A DNA stretch of 64,000 bases from Dyadobacter soli (GCF_900101885.1 NZ_FNAN01000005.1:349845-413844); one strand, 5' to 3'; numbered from the stretch's first letter, positions 1-8,013 are shown. Made by a program: numbers and translations. Notes: generated by a model from the letters alone, not told the origin.

Positions 1-64
1 TGGCATTTGCGAAGCAAGGCAAAAAGTGCTAAAAAGTTGCATTCTGAAAAATGCCAATCCATTG

Positions 65-84
65 CCGGGGGCTTTATCCCCCGG
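65..84. repeat. GC-rich palindrome upstream of SDR gene
   Basis: A hairpin with 7-bp arms (ccggggg / cccccgg) around a short ctttat loop. No U-tract follows on either strand, so it is not an obvious terminator. It resembles the intergenic palindrome at 173-192 and may be a REP-like unit. The rest of 1-208 shows no convincing coding sequence; it is rich in gcaa/ttgc words. Confidence 0.5.
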
Positions 85-172
85 ATCCGGAGCAAAAGGA
101 ATTGCTGGTAACAGCATAGCAAGGCAATGCAGCAAAAGCTCTTGCTCAAAAAACAAACGAAGCTATCATTAA

Positions 173-192
173 CCCAAGGCTTCAGCCTTGGG
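173..192. repeat. Palindrome just upstream of SDR start
   Basis: cccaaggct-tc-agccttggg has 9-bp arms and a 2-nt centre, ending 16 nt before the ATG at 209. Without a U-tract it is unlikely to be a terminator. Its position in the leader means it could affect translation of the SDR gene or be a REP-like mobile palindrome. It contains a TTG at 188 that is in frame with the gene but unlikely to be the start. Confidence 0.55.
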
Positions 193-208
193 ACTAGACC
201 AACCAATT

Positions 209-982
209 ATGTTCAACTTAGCAGGAAAAACAGCACTGGTGACCGGTGGAGCGAGCGGGATCGGATTGGCGATCTCCAAAACTTTCGCGAAGCAGGGCGC
301 TTACGTGCACATTCTCGAACTCAATATTGACCTGGCCAACCAGGTGGTGAGCGAAATCACCGCGGAAGGCGGGCAGGCTGAGGCACACGCACTGGACATC
401 TCCAAACAGGCGGATGTCGTCAACATTATCAACAGCATCGCGGCACAGCGCCCGATAAATATCCTCGTCAACAATGCCGGCATCGCGCATATCGGCAAGG
501 CGGATACGACTTCCGAAATCGATTTCGACCGTGTGATTAATATCAACGTCAAAGGCGTTTACAACTGCCTGATGGCCACCATCCCACATTTGAAATCCAA
601 CGGCGGCGGCGTTATTTTGAACATGGCATCCATTGCGGCAACAGTAGGAATACCCGACCGCTTTGCTTATTCTACTGCAAAAGGTGCGGTTTACTCCATG
701 ACATTGTCGGTAGCCCGCGATTATCTGGCGGAAGGTATCCGTTGCAACAGCATTTCGCCGGCTCGCGTGCACACGCCTTTTGTGGATGGTTTTATTTCGA
801 AAAACTATCCTGGAAAAGAGCAGGAAATGTTTGAAAAACTGTCGAAAACACAGCCTATCGGAAGGATGGCGAAACCGGAGGAGATCGGTGCATTGGCACT
901 GTACCTCTGCTCCGACGAGGCAGGATTTATCACCGGTTGCGATTATCTGATCGACGGTGGTTTTGAAAAATTGAATAATTGA
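209..982 (+). CDS. SDR family NAD(P)-dependent oxidoreductase, probable 2-keto-3-deoxy-L-fuconate dehydrogenase
   Basis: Classical short-chain dehydrogenase of 257 residues. The Rossmann motif TGGASGIG is at residues 12-19, NNAG at 88-91, the catalytic Ser at 141 and YSTAK with Tyr154/Lys158. I chose the ATG at 209 because the protein then starts MFNLAGKTALVTGG, the usual SDR N-terminus; an in-frame TTG at 188 lies inside a palindrome. SDR sequence alone does not fix the substrate. The following FAH hydrolase, lactonase, mutarotase and Lut genes make the dehydrogenase step of the non-phosphorylative L-fucose/L-rhamnose pathway (2-keto-3-deoxy acid to diketo acid) the best guess. Another possibility is L-fucose dehydrogenase itself. 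The pathway dehydratase is not in this window and may lie to the left. Confidence 0.88.
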   Translation: MFNLAGKTALVTGGASGIGLAISKTFAKQGAYVHILELNIDLANQVVSEITAEGGQAEAHALDISKQADVVNIINSIAAQRPINILVNNAGIAHIGKADTTSEIDFDRVININVKGVYNCLMATIPHLKSNGGGVILNMASIAATVGIPDRFAYSTAKGAVYSMTLSVARDYLAEGIRCNSISPARVHTPFVDGFISKNYPGKEQEMFEKLSKTQPIGRMAKPEEIGALALYLCSDEAGFITGCDYLIDGGFEKLNN

Positions 983-1101
983 GAGGAGGCTACAAGCTTT
1001 AAGCTGTGAGCGGTTTGCAAGGTCAGCCGACATTTAGTTTAGTTATAATTTAAAATACATTAATCATTAGGACGGAAGAATATTGAGTGCAAATAGCATA
1101 A

Positions 1102-1136
1102 GGCTTACAGCTTATAGCCTATTGCTTACAGCTTAC
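1102..1136. repeat. Heptamer repeat, five units (agcttac type)
   Basis: Five successive 7-nt units: ggcttac, agcttat, agcctat, tgcttac, agcttac. They fill the leader between the SDR and FAH genes. A related inverted word, taagctgtgagcggtttgc, lies at 1000-1018, and a near copy of that word is at 60358-60376. No coding role is likely, although an upstream TTG frame would translate through the array. Confidence 0.7.
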
Positions 1137-1157
1137 CCGTCCCAAATATCCCTTTCC

Positions 1158-2021
1158 ATGAAACTATTTCGTTTTGGTGCATTTGAAAATGAAAAACCCG
1201 GCGTAGAGCTGGCCGACGGTACAAAGCTGGATGTTTCGGCATTCGGGGAAGATTATAACGAGAAATTCTTCGCAACCGACGGTATCGCCCGTTTGGCGAG
1301 CTGGCTGGAAGGTAATGCCGCTTCTGCGCCGAAAGTAGCCGACGGTTTCCGCTACGGCTCATGCGTGGCGCGTCCTTCCAAGATCGTTTGCATTGGTATG
1401 AATTATGCCAAACACGCCTACGAATCCGGCGCGACGGAACTGCCGAAAGAGCCGATCATTTTCTTCAAATCCACTTCCGCATTGTGCGGGCCTTTCGACC
1501 AGGTGATTATCCCCAGAAATTCGGAGAAAACCGACTGGGAAGTAGAACTGGCTGTGGTAATCGGCAAGAAAACGAGTTACGTGGATGAAGCCAATGCATT
1601 GGACTATGTAGCAGGTTATGCCGTCCATAACGACTATTCGGAACGGGCGTTCCAAATGGAGCGCGGCGGGCAATGGGTGAAAGGTAAAAGTAACGACACA
1701 TTCGCGCCGCTGGGCCCGTACCTCGTCACTTCCGACGAAGTAGGCAATGCCAACGACCTCGATTTGTGGCTCGAATTGAACGGCAAGAAAATCCAGGATA
1801 GCAACACTTCCGACATGATTTTCCAGATTCCTTTCCTGGTGAGCTACCTGAGTCAGTTTATGACGCTGCTTCCGGGAGATGTGATCACTACGGGTACACC
1901 AGCCGGCGTAGGATTGGGTATGAAGCCGCCGGTTTATCTCAAACCAGGCGACGTGGTTGAATTAGGTATTGAAAAACTGGGGTCGCAAAAGCAGGAAGCA
2001 ATTGCCTGGAAGGCGGTTTAA
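1158..2021 (+). CDS. Fumarylacetoacetate hydrolase family protein, probable 2,4-diketo-3-deoxy-L-fuconate hydrolase
   Basis: A 287-residue FAH-superfamily enzyme. The FAH fold runs from about residue 70 to the end, with the family signatures CIGMNYAKH, DWEVELAVVIGKK (acidic metal ligands) and YAVHNDYSERAFQ. The start is the ATG at 1158 (MKLFRFGAFENEKPG); an upstream TTG frame would add 25 residues encoded by an AT-rich heptamer repeat and is rejected. In the known L-fucose pathway of Xanthomonas and relatives an FAH-type enzyme cleaves the diketo acid to pyruvate and L-lactate, which fits the lut genes downstream. Only 3 nt separate its stop from the next start, so the two are translated together. 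The substrate is inferred from context. Confidence 0.88.
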   Translation: MKLFRFGAFENEKPGVELADGTKLDVSAFGEDYNEKFFATDGIARLASWLEGNAASAPKVADGFRYGSCVARPSKIVCIGMNYAKHAYESGATELPKEPIIFFKSTSALCGPFDQVIIPRNSEKTDWEVELAVVIGKKTSYVDEANALDYVAGYAVHNDYSERAFQMERGGQWVKGKSNDTFAPLGPYLVTSDEVGNANDLDLWLELNGKKIQDSNTSDMIFQIPFLVSYLSQFMTLLPGDVITTGTPAGVGLGMKPPVYLKPGDVVELGIEKLGSQKQEAIAWKAV

Positions 2022-2024
2022 TAT

Positions 2025-2855
2025 ATGGTAGTCGACGCACACCAGCATTTCTGGATATTCGACGAGGAACGTGATTCGTGGATCACGCCCGAAATGGAGG
2101 TTATCCGGCGGAATTTCCTGCCGGAAGACCTCTGGCCGGTCCTCAAAGCCAATAAGGTTGATGGCTGCGTGGCCGTGCAGGCTTCGCAGAACGATGCCGA
2201 AACGGAGTTTTTGCTGCATTTGGCCGAAGCCAACGATTTTGTCAGAGGCGTGGTAGGCTGGGTTGATCTTCGGGCGGTGAATCTTTACGATCAGCTCGAA
2301 AGGTATTCGCAGTTTGAAAAATTGAAAGGATTCCGTCACGTAGCGCAGGGGCAGCCGGAAGGTTTTCTGTTGCAGCCCGAGTTTATCAAGGGAGTAGGCA
2401 CGCTGGTTGCATTTGACTTCACGTACGACATTCTCATTTACCAAAACCAGTTGAAAGAAGCATTCAACTTCGCAGTAAAGCTGCCGAATGTGCATTTCGT
2501 GCTGGACCACATTGCCAAGCCGCTCATCAAAGCGCAGGAGTTGCAACCCTGGGCCGACGATATCCGCCGACTTGCCGAATTGCCCAATGTGCATTGCAAA
2601 GTATCCGGCGTGGTCACCGAGGCCAATTGGCAGCATTGGGAGAAATCGGATTTCCGGCCTTATCTCGATGTCGTGTTCGAAGCATTCGGCACCGAGCGGA
2701 TAATGTACGGCTCCGACTGGCCGGTATGCCTGGTCGCGGGGGAGTACGAGGGCGCGAAAGGAATTTTGACCGATTACCTCAGCATGTTCTCCGACGACGA
2801 GGTCAGAGACGTGATGGGAAACAATGCGAGAAGGTTTTATAATCTCGATATTTAG
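2025..2855 (+). CDS. Amidohydrolase family protein, probable L-fuconolactonase/L-rhamnonolactonase
   Basis: A 276-residue TIM-barrel amidohydrolase of the COG3618 type. The N-terminus MVVDAHQHFWIF carries the HxH metal motif of this group. Further conserved stretches are VLDHIAKP near residue 160 and MYGSDWPVC near residue 228, where the Asp is the usual catalytic base. Members hydrolyse sugar lactones such as L-fuconolactone, or related lactones and 2-pyrone-type substrates. Placed 3 nt after the FAH gene and 8 nt before the mutarotase gene, a sugar-lactone role is the best reading. Confidence 0.85.
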   Translation: MVVDAHQHFWIFDEERDSWITPEMEVIRRNFLPEDLWPVLKANKVDGCVAVQASQNDAETEFLLHLAEANDFVRGVVGWVDLRAVNLYDQLERYSQFEKLKGFRHVAQGQPEGFLLQPEFIKGVGTLVAFDFTYDILIYQNQLKEAFNFAVKLPNVHFVLDHIAKPLIKAQELQPWADDIRRLAELPNVHCKVSGVVTEANWQHWEKSDFRPYLDVVFEAFGTERIMYGSDWPVCLVAGEYEGAKGILTDYLSMFSDDEVRDVMGNNARRFYNLDI

Positions 2856-2863
2856 TTACGAAT

Positions 2864-3193
2864 ATGAAAAGATATTGTCTTGCCGTAGACCTGGTGGACG
2901 ACCCGCAAATGATCGCGGAGTACGAGGGGTACCACAAAAAGATCCAGCCCGAGATCCACAAGAGCATTACCGATGCCGGCATTACCGTAATGGACATTTA
3001 CCGTATTGGCAACCGCTTGTTCATGATCATGGAAACGGAAGACGATTTCAATTTTGAAACAAAGGCCCAAATGGATGCTTCCAACCCCAAAGTACAGGAA
3101 TGGGAGCAGCTCATGTGGAAATACCAGCAAGCATTACCCACCGCAAAACCCGGTGAAAAATGGGTTTTAATGGAACAGATATTTGCCCTCTGA
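2864..3193 (+). CDS. L-rhamnose/L-fucose mutarotase family protein
   Basis: A 109-residue protein of the RhaM/RhaU (DUF718) dimeric alpha/beta-barrel family, which interconverts sugar anomers. Typical features are the N-terminal YCLAVDL strand, the EYEGYHKKIQPEI segment, where the His is expected to be catalytic, and the C-terminal WEQLMWKYQ stretch. The length matches the family. It likely supplies the proper anomer of L-fucose or L-rhamnose to the dehydrogenase step. It is co-directional and tightly spaced with the upstream catabolic genes. Confidence 0.87.
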   Translation: MKRYCLAVDLVDDPQMIAEYEGYHKKIQPEIHKSITDAGITVMDIYRIGNRLFMIMETEDDFNFETKAQMDASNPKVQEWEQLMWKYQQALPTAKPGEKWVLMEQIFAL

Positions 3194-3230
3194 GATGAAA
3201 GGTCGTAGTATGAACTAGCATTCGAACAGG

Positions 3231-4013
3231 TTGAATAGATTACTTTACGCATTATCCATCCTTGCCTTATCATTTACATTGCTTTCGTCGCAGCCCCGCC
3301 AGGCTGTGGAAGTGAAGTTGATGAGTTTCAACATCCGTCATGGCCTTAATGTAGACGAAGAGTCGAATTTGAGGGACATTTTAAGGATAATCAAGGAAAA
3401 TGACCCCGATCTGGTCGCATTGCAGGCGGTCGACAGCCTGGTGGATAAGGGGAAAGTGCAGTTCCAGCTCAGGCAGATCGCCGCGCAGACGGGCATGTAC
3501 TATTCTTACGCCGTGGCTGACACGAACGAAAACGGGACGCAGGGCGTGGGGATTCTTTCGACATGGCCGTTTGAGAAAACGCAGGTGATCCATTTGCCCA
3601 AAACGGCCGGCGCAGACCCGAAGGTGTTGCAATGTGGATTGATCAGACTGTCGAGATCGGTTACCTTCCGGTTTTGCAACTCCCGGCTCGAATATGCCTC
3701 CGTAATGGATCGTGCATTGCAGGCCGCTTACATAAATCAAATGCTCGTCAACAGCGTCCAACCCGTGATTTTGGGGATGGATATGGGCGCAAGACCGAAC
3801 GAACAGCCTTACTTTTCGTTCCGCAGAAACTGGCAGGACGCTGCCCGCGGGTCACAGATGCAGACCTGGAACGAAGGTTTACCGGGTGACCGGCTCGATT
3901 ACATTTTTGCCTTGCTCAACAACAAGGTACGCATCAAAAACTACAAGGTGATCCGAAATTATCCGGACGTTTCTGATCACTATCCCATTCAGGCCACCAT
4001 TGAATTTTGGTAG
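3231..4013 (+). CDS. Secreted endonuclease/exonuclease/phosphatase-fold protein, active site degenerate
   Basis: 260 residues. A TTG start at 3231 gives a convincing signal peptide (MNRLLYALSILALSFTLLSS); the first internal ATG would remove it, so TTG is preferred. The fold is recognised from KLMSFNIRHGLN near residue 30 and the C-terminal SDHYPI. Several catalytic residues of the family are changed: the metal-binding Glu of the usual LQEVD is Ala (LVALQAVD), the GDFN motif reads GMDMG, and the internal His of the THLD-like strand is absent (NSRLEY). It may be catalytically dead or use another chemistry. It starts 37 nt after the mutarotase and ends 3 nt before lutA, so it belongs to the same transcription unit. 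Confidence 0.75.
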   Translation: MNRLLYALSILALSFTLLSSQPRQAVEVKLMSFNIRHGLNVDEESNLRDILRIIKENDPDLVALQAVDSLVDKGKVQFQLRQIAAQTGMYYSYAVADTNENGTQGVGILSTWPFEKTQVIHLPKTAGADPKVLQCGLIRLSRSVTFRFCNSRLEYASVMDRALQAAYINQMLVNSVQPVILGMDMGARPNEQPYFSFRRNWQDAARGSQMQTWNEGLPGDRLDYIFALLNNKVRIKNYKVIRNYPDVSDHYPIQATIEFW

Positions 4014-4016
4014 AAA

Positions 4017-4796
4017 ATGAATTACTCAAATTGGAAAGTCGGATTATTTATTCCCTGCTATGTTGATCAGTTTTATCCGCAGGTAGGGATCGCAACACTC
4101 GAATTACTTGAAAAACTGGGCTGTACAGTCATATTTCCGCTGAACCAGACCTGCTGCGGCCAGCCGATGGCCAACTCCGGATTCGAACACCTGTCACGTT
4201 CATGCGACAATCTTTTTTATGATATTTTCAAAGATTGCGACTACGTGGTATCGCCGTCAGGAAGCTGCGTGCTGCACATTAAGGACCATTTGAAGGCCGA
4301 TAACAAAGCCGGCGAATCGAAAGTGCTCAGAAAGAAAGTATACGAACTGGTCGAATTCCTGACCGATGTTTTGAAAATAGACACCATTGAAGCGGAGTTC
4401 CCGCATCGCGTTGGGCTGCACCAGGGTTGCCACGGGCAGCGTGGGTTGCATTTGTCCCAAATGTCGGAGCTGAATGCGGCGCCTTATTCCAAGCCGGTAT
4501 CGCTGTTGAAGCAGGTGAAAGGGATCGAGCTGATCGACCTGGACCGCACGGACGAATGCTGCGGCTTTGGCGGGACGTTTTGTGTGAGCGAGGAAGCGGT
4601 ATCCGTGAAAATGGGTAAGGACCGTGTCGCCGATCACATCCGCCACAATGCGGAGTACATTACTGGCTCCGATATGAGCTGCCTGATGCATTTGGGCGGC
4701 ATTTTAAAACGGGGAAATTCGAATGTACAGGTAATGCACATCGCTGAAATCCTGAACGCAGGCATTAAAAAACCAAAACCGGAGCCCGCATACTGA
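4017..4796 (+). CDS. lutA: LutA-type (Fe-S)-binding oxidoreductase subunit
   Basis: A 259-residue protein made of two cysteine-rich CCG domains, the layout of LutA/YkgE. The motifs are TCCGQP (Cys46-Cys47) and ECCGFGG (Cys181-Cys182), which bind iron-sulfur clusters. With LutB and LutC it forms the cytoplasmic complex that oxidises L-lactate to pyruvate. It sits 3 nt after the preceding gene. Unusually, it is cut off from lutBC by about 730 nt that hold one inverted gene. Lactate as substrate fits the upstream sugar-acid pathway, which is expected to release L-lactate. Confidence 0.9.
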   Translation: MNYSNWKVGLFIPCYVDQFYPQVGIATLELLEKLGCTVIFPLNQTCCGQPMANSGFEHLSRSCDNLFYDIFKDCDYVVSPSGSCVLHIKDHLKADNKAGESKVLRKKVYELVEFLTDVLKIDTIEAEFPHRVGLHQGCHGQRGLHLSQMSELNAAPYSKPVSLLKQVKGIELIDLDRTDECCGFGGTFCVSEEAVSVKMGKDRVADHIRHNAEYITGSDMSCLMHLGGILKRGNSNVQVMHIAEILNAGIKKPKPEPAY

Positions 4797-4824
4797 GCCC
4801 CGGTTCATACAAAGTTTATGGAAT

Positions 4825-4860
4825 GCGTGTCGTCCTGAATGCAAGCCGGACGTTACACGC
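4825..4860 (+). terminator. Possible hairpin after lutA
   Basis: Imperfect inverted repeat gcgtgtcgtcc / ggacgttacacgc with a loop of about 12 nt, lying between the convergent lutA and the minus-strand gene at 4889-5284. There is no clear U-tract, so termination is only suggested by position. Confidence 0.3.
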
Positions 4861-4888
4861 TGGCTGGAATCTGAGAAGTGCCTCGTTA

Positions 4889-5284
4889 TTAATTGATTGA
4901 AGAAACAGCGCGGCTGGTTGTAGTCAAAATATCAAACGATTGTGCTGCCTTCTCTTTACCATCCGTGATTTCGAACGTGTAGGTACCGTCCATCAAAGTT
5001 GACAAATCGAAGTATTTCAGGTAGTTGTTCTCAACTTTCCGGTTTTCTGAGAAAAGCACATTCTTCTCGTTGTCCAGAATACGAACTACTACATTTTTTG
5101 AAATAGGATTATTATAAGAAACGCGGAATTGCAATGGTTTAACCTGCAGAACGGTCAGCTTGGTAGAAGCGTTTTCAGTTTTGTCTGAGGTAGCGAAGTT
5201 GTCCTGAGCATTCGCAGCGAATGCCGATCCTGATAGAAGCAGACCTGTGATGGCTGCGATAATAAGAGTGTTTTTGGTTTTCAT
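4889..5284 (-). CDS. Small secreted protein, possible C-terminal-domain-like beta-sandwich
   Basis: 131 residues with a clear Sec signal peptide (MKTKNTLIIAAITGLLLSGSAFAANA). The mature part of about 100 residues contains FRVSYNNPISKNVVVRILD, ENRKVENNYLKYFDLS and DGTYTFEITDG, a pattern like the small beta-sandwich sorting domains or DUF3244-type proteins of Bacteroidota. No enzyme motif is seen. It is inverted relative to the lut genes and separates lutA from lutB. A good TAnnTTTG box lies upstream. Function unknown. Confidence 0.75.
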   Translation of the reverse strand: MKTKNTLIIAAITGLLLSGSAFAANAQDNFATSDKTENASTKLTVLQVKPLQFRVSYNNPISKNVVVRILDNEKNVLFSENRKVENNYLKYFDLSTLMDGTYTFEITDGKEKAAQSFDILTTTSRAVSSIN

Positions 5285-5367
5285 AGGAGTTAATATTTAA
5301 TGTCTAAAAAAAGTTAAACTGAACTTAGTTCAGACTCCGATGCCCCGATCGAAAAACTTTGTTGATT

Positions 5368-5375
5368 CAAAAGTA
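5368..5375 (-). promoter_or_regulatory. Bacteroidota-type -7 box for the secreted protein gene
   Basis: On the minus strand this reads TACTTTTG, a full match to TAnnTTTG, about 85 nt upstream of the start at 5284. TTG words occur 15 nt or less upstream, so the -33 element is weak. Confidence 0.5.
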
Positions 5376-5524
5376 TAAGATATTGCAATACAAGAAAATA
5401 GCATTTTTTCGATTTGTAAAAAGTTGTTTATTAAACAAACTCGAAACTTGAAATAATGCAACGGATGTGAAAAGTACAAATCTTATTCTTCTTTAAATAC
5501 CATTATCTAATTGTTAAGGCAGCT

Positions 5525-6901
5525 ATGTCCAAAACAGTAATGGAGCACGCGGACGCTTCCGAGGTGTTCAACAGAGACGAACCTTACGTAAACTGGCACG
5601 ACGAGACCTTGTGGTTCGTGCGCCAGAAACGCGATAAATCATCCAAACAACTGCCCGAATGGGAAGAACTACGCGAAGCAGCGTCGGGTATCAAGCATTA
5701 TGTGCTTTCGCACCTCGACGAGCTGTTGATTTCTTTTGAACAAAAAGCGAAGGAAAACGGCGTGCAGGTCCATTGGGCGGCGAATGCGGCAGAGCATAAC
5801 GAGATTGTACTCGGGCTTTTGAAGCAGCACAAGATCGACAAGATGGTGAAAAGCAAGTCGATGCTAACGGAGGAATGCCACATGAATGAATTCCTCCAAA
5901 AGAACGGCATCGAAGTGATCGACACCGACCTGGGCGAGCGTATCGTACAGCTCCGCAATGAGCCGCCGAGCCACATCGTACTGCCCGCGATCCACTTGAA
6001 AAAGAAGGATATCGGCGATCTTTTCCATGAACATTTGGGTACCGACGCCGGCGCTACCGACCCGCAATACCTCACCGAAGCCGCCCGCCAGCACTTGCGC
6101 GACAAGTTCCTGACGCGTAGAGCCGCATTGACGGGCGTCAACTTCGCGGTAGCTGAAACCGGCGGTTTTGTAGTATCCACCAACGAAGGTAATGCCGATA
6201 TGGGGGCGCATTTGGCCGATATTCACATTGCCTGCATGGGTTTTGAGAAGATTATTCCAAAGCAGGAGCATCTGGGCGTTTTCCTGCGCTTGCTCGCGCG
6301 AAGTGCTACGGGTCAGCCGATTACCACTTACAGCAGCCATTTCAAAAAGCCGCGCGAAGGCCAGGAAATGCACATTGTAATAGTGGATAATGGCAGGAGT
6401 ACGCAACTCGGCAGAAAGGATTTCAGGAATTCATTGAAATGCATCCGCTGCGGCGCGTGCATGAATACCTGCCCGGTTTATCGCAGGAGCGGCGGACATA
6501 GCTACCATAATGCAGTCGCCGGCCCGATAGGCTCGATCCTCGCGCCGAATTTGGATATGACCAAAAATGCGGATTTGCCGTTTGCGAGTACATTATGCGG
6601 TAGCTGCTCGAATGTATGTCCGGTGAAAATCGATATTCACGACCAGTTGTATAAATGGAGACAGGTGCTGGCGAAGGAAGGGCATGTGCCCAAAAGCAAG
6701 GAAATCGGTATCCGTGCTATGTCGACGGTGCTGGCTGCGCCGCGGTTTTACCAATGGTCGGGCAGGCTGGGGCGGACCGTAATGCGTGCGATGCCATTCA
6801 TGGTGAACAATGGATTGAACCCTTGGTACAAACAGCGCGATATGCCCGAACCGCCGAAGGAAAGCTTCCGCGACTGGTACGTGCGTAACAGAAAGAATTG
6901 A
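5525..6901 (+). CDS. lutB: LutB-type iron-sulfur lactate utilization protein
   Basis: 458 residues, normal for LutB/YkgF. The N-terminal two thirds is the LUD domain shared with LutC. Two ferredoxin-type cluster motifs follow: Cys306, Cys309, Cys312, Cys316 (CIRCGACMNTCP) and Cys358, Cys361, Cys365 (CGSCSNVCP). It is the electron-transferring subunit of the L-lactate oxidation complex. Its stop overlaps the region just before lutC (2 nt between stop and ATG), so the two are coupled. It starts a separate unit from lutA because a minus-strand gene lies between them. Confidence 0.93.
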   Translation: MSKTVMEHADASEVFNRDEPYVNWHDETLWFVRQKRDKSSKQLPEWEELREAASGIKHYVLSHLDELLISFEQKAKENGVQVHWAANAAEHNEIVLGLLKQHKIDKMVKSKSMLTEECHMNEFLQKNGIEVIDTDLGERIVQLRNEPPSHIVLPAIHLKKKDIGDLFHEHLGTDAGATDPQYLTEAARQHLRDKFLTRRAALTGVNFAVAETGGFVVSTNEGNADMGAHLADIHIACMGFEKIIPKQEHLGVFLRLLARSATGQPITTYSSHFKKPREGQEMHIVIVDNGRSTQLGRKDFRNSLKCIRCGACMNTCPVYRRSGGHSYHNAVAGPIGSILAPNLDMTKNADLPFASTLCGSCSNVCPVKIDIHDQLYKWRQVLAKEGHVPKSKEIGIRAMSTVLAAPRFYQWSGRLGRTVMRAMPFMVNNGLNPWYKQRDMPEPPKESFRDWYVRNRKN

Positions 6902-6903
6902 TT

Positions 6904-7491
6904 ATGAGCTCACGAGATAGAATTTTAGGCCAGATCAGGCAGAATAAACCCGAGGAAGTGGCGCTGCCGCCGGTAACCACTTTTGCCAGCCATTTTGAAA
7001 ATACCGAAGACAAATTCCGCGAAATGCTTTCGTTGATTTATACGGAAGTTATCGTGGTAAAAAACGCGGAAGAACTCGCACTGAAAGCGGAGGAGCTGTA
7101 CAAAGGCGTCGTGAACCGGGCTACCACCATTCCCGCATTGAGCGCCTGGGCGGATTTTAGCCTCAATGTTTCCGATCCGCACGAGCTGGAAACCGTCGAA
7201 ATCGCTATTGTGCAAGCCGAGTTTGGTGTGGCTGAAAATGGGGCGGTCTGGATTTCGGACCAGTATTTGCCGCATCGCGTGCTGCCATTCATTACACAAA
7301 ATCTCGCATTCGTGATCCCGCGTAACGCGCTCGTGAACAATATGCATGAGGCGTACGTGCGCTTGCAGGACACGTTGGGGTGGGGCTGTTTTATTGCAGG
7401 TCCGTCAAAAACTGCGGATATTGAGCAATCGCTGGTCATCGGCGCGCACGGGGCGCGCAGCATGGTGATCTTCCTGCTGGAAGGCGAATAG
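6904..7491 (+). CDS. lutC: LutC/YkgG family lactate utilization protein
   Basis: 195 residues from the ATG at 6904; a TTG at 6898 in the same frame overlaps the lutB stop and is less likely. It carries the LUD domain seen in GAVWISDQYLPHR and FIAGPSKTADIEQSLVIGAH, the conserved C-terminal signature. It completes the LutABC set for L-lactate oxidation. A GNAT gene follows after only 6 nt and is probably co-transcribed. Confidence 0.92.
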   Translation: MSSRDRILGQIRQNKPEEVALPPVTTFASHFENTEDKFREMLSLIYTEVIVVKNAEELALKAEELYKGVVNRATTIPALSAWADFSLNVSDPHELETVEIAIVQAEFGVAENGAVWISDQYLPHRVLPFITQNLAFVIPRNALVNNMHEAYVRLQDTLGWGCFIAGPSKTADIEQSLVIGAHGARSMVIFLLEGE

Positions 7492-7497
7492 TTTTGT

Positions 7498-8013
7498 ATG
7501 GACCAACAGGTAACACTCAGACCGTTCACAAGAAATATTGCCGAAAGGCTGGCGCAGTTGGCCAATAACAAGAATGTAGTGGCGCAGGTGAGGGATAATT
7601 TTCCTTCACCTTATACGCTTTCCGACGCCCATTACTGGATCGATTTCTGTAACGGGCGCAACAATGCCGAGAGCTTTCACCGGGCGATCTATTATGATGA
7701 TGAGTTTGTGGGTGGAATTGGCGTGCTGCGCCAGGAAGACATTCACCGCAATAATGCCGAGATCGGCTACTGGCTCGGCGAACCTTACTGGGGGCTTAAT
7801 ATTACCACCGCCGCGGTGGTGCAGATGACCGACTGGATTTTTGCCAATACCAGCATTACAAGGCTGTACGCAGGCGTATTTGAAACCAACCTGGCTTCGA
7901 TGCGGGTGTTGGAAAAAGCCGGTTACAAACTCGAAGCTATTCACCGCAAGGCCATTACCAAAAATGACCAGGTGCTGGACGAACATTTGTTTGTAAAGCT
8001 AGCCGGGGAATGA
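7498..8013 (+). CDS. GNAT family N-acetyltransferase (RimJ/RimL-like)
   Basis: 171 residues. The N-terminus MDQQVTLRPF and the stretch AEIGYWLGEPYWGLNITTAAV, where RimJ/RimL members carry the acetyl-CoA loop, then NLASMRVLEKAGYKLE, are typical of this family, which acetylates protein N-termini or small molecules. The substrate cannot be read from sequence. It lies 6 nt after lutC. Confidence 0.85.
   Translation: MDQQVTLRPFTRNIAERLAQLANNKNVVAQVRDNFPSPYTLSDAHYWIDFCNGRNNAESFHRAIYYDDEFVGGIGVLRQEDIHRNNAEIGYWLGEPYWGLNITTAAVVQMTDWIFANTSITRLYAGVFETNLASMRVLEKAGYKLEAIHRKAITKNDQVLDEHLFVKLAGE

Noticed and set aside
218-1033. Minus-strand open frame of 271 codons over the SDR gene
   Set aside because: Antisense shadow; the SDR motifs on the plus strand are complete.
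1083-1157. N-terminal extension of the FAH protein from a TTG
   Set aside because: It translates the heptamer array; the family starts at MKLFRFG.
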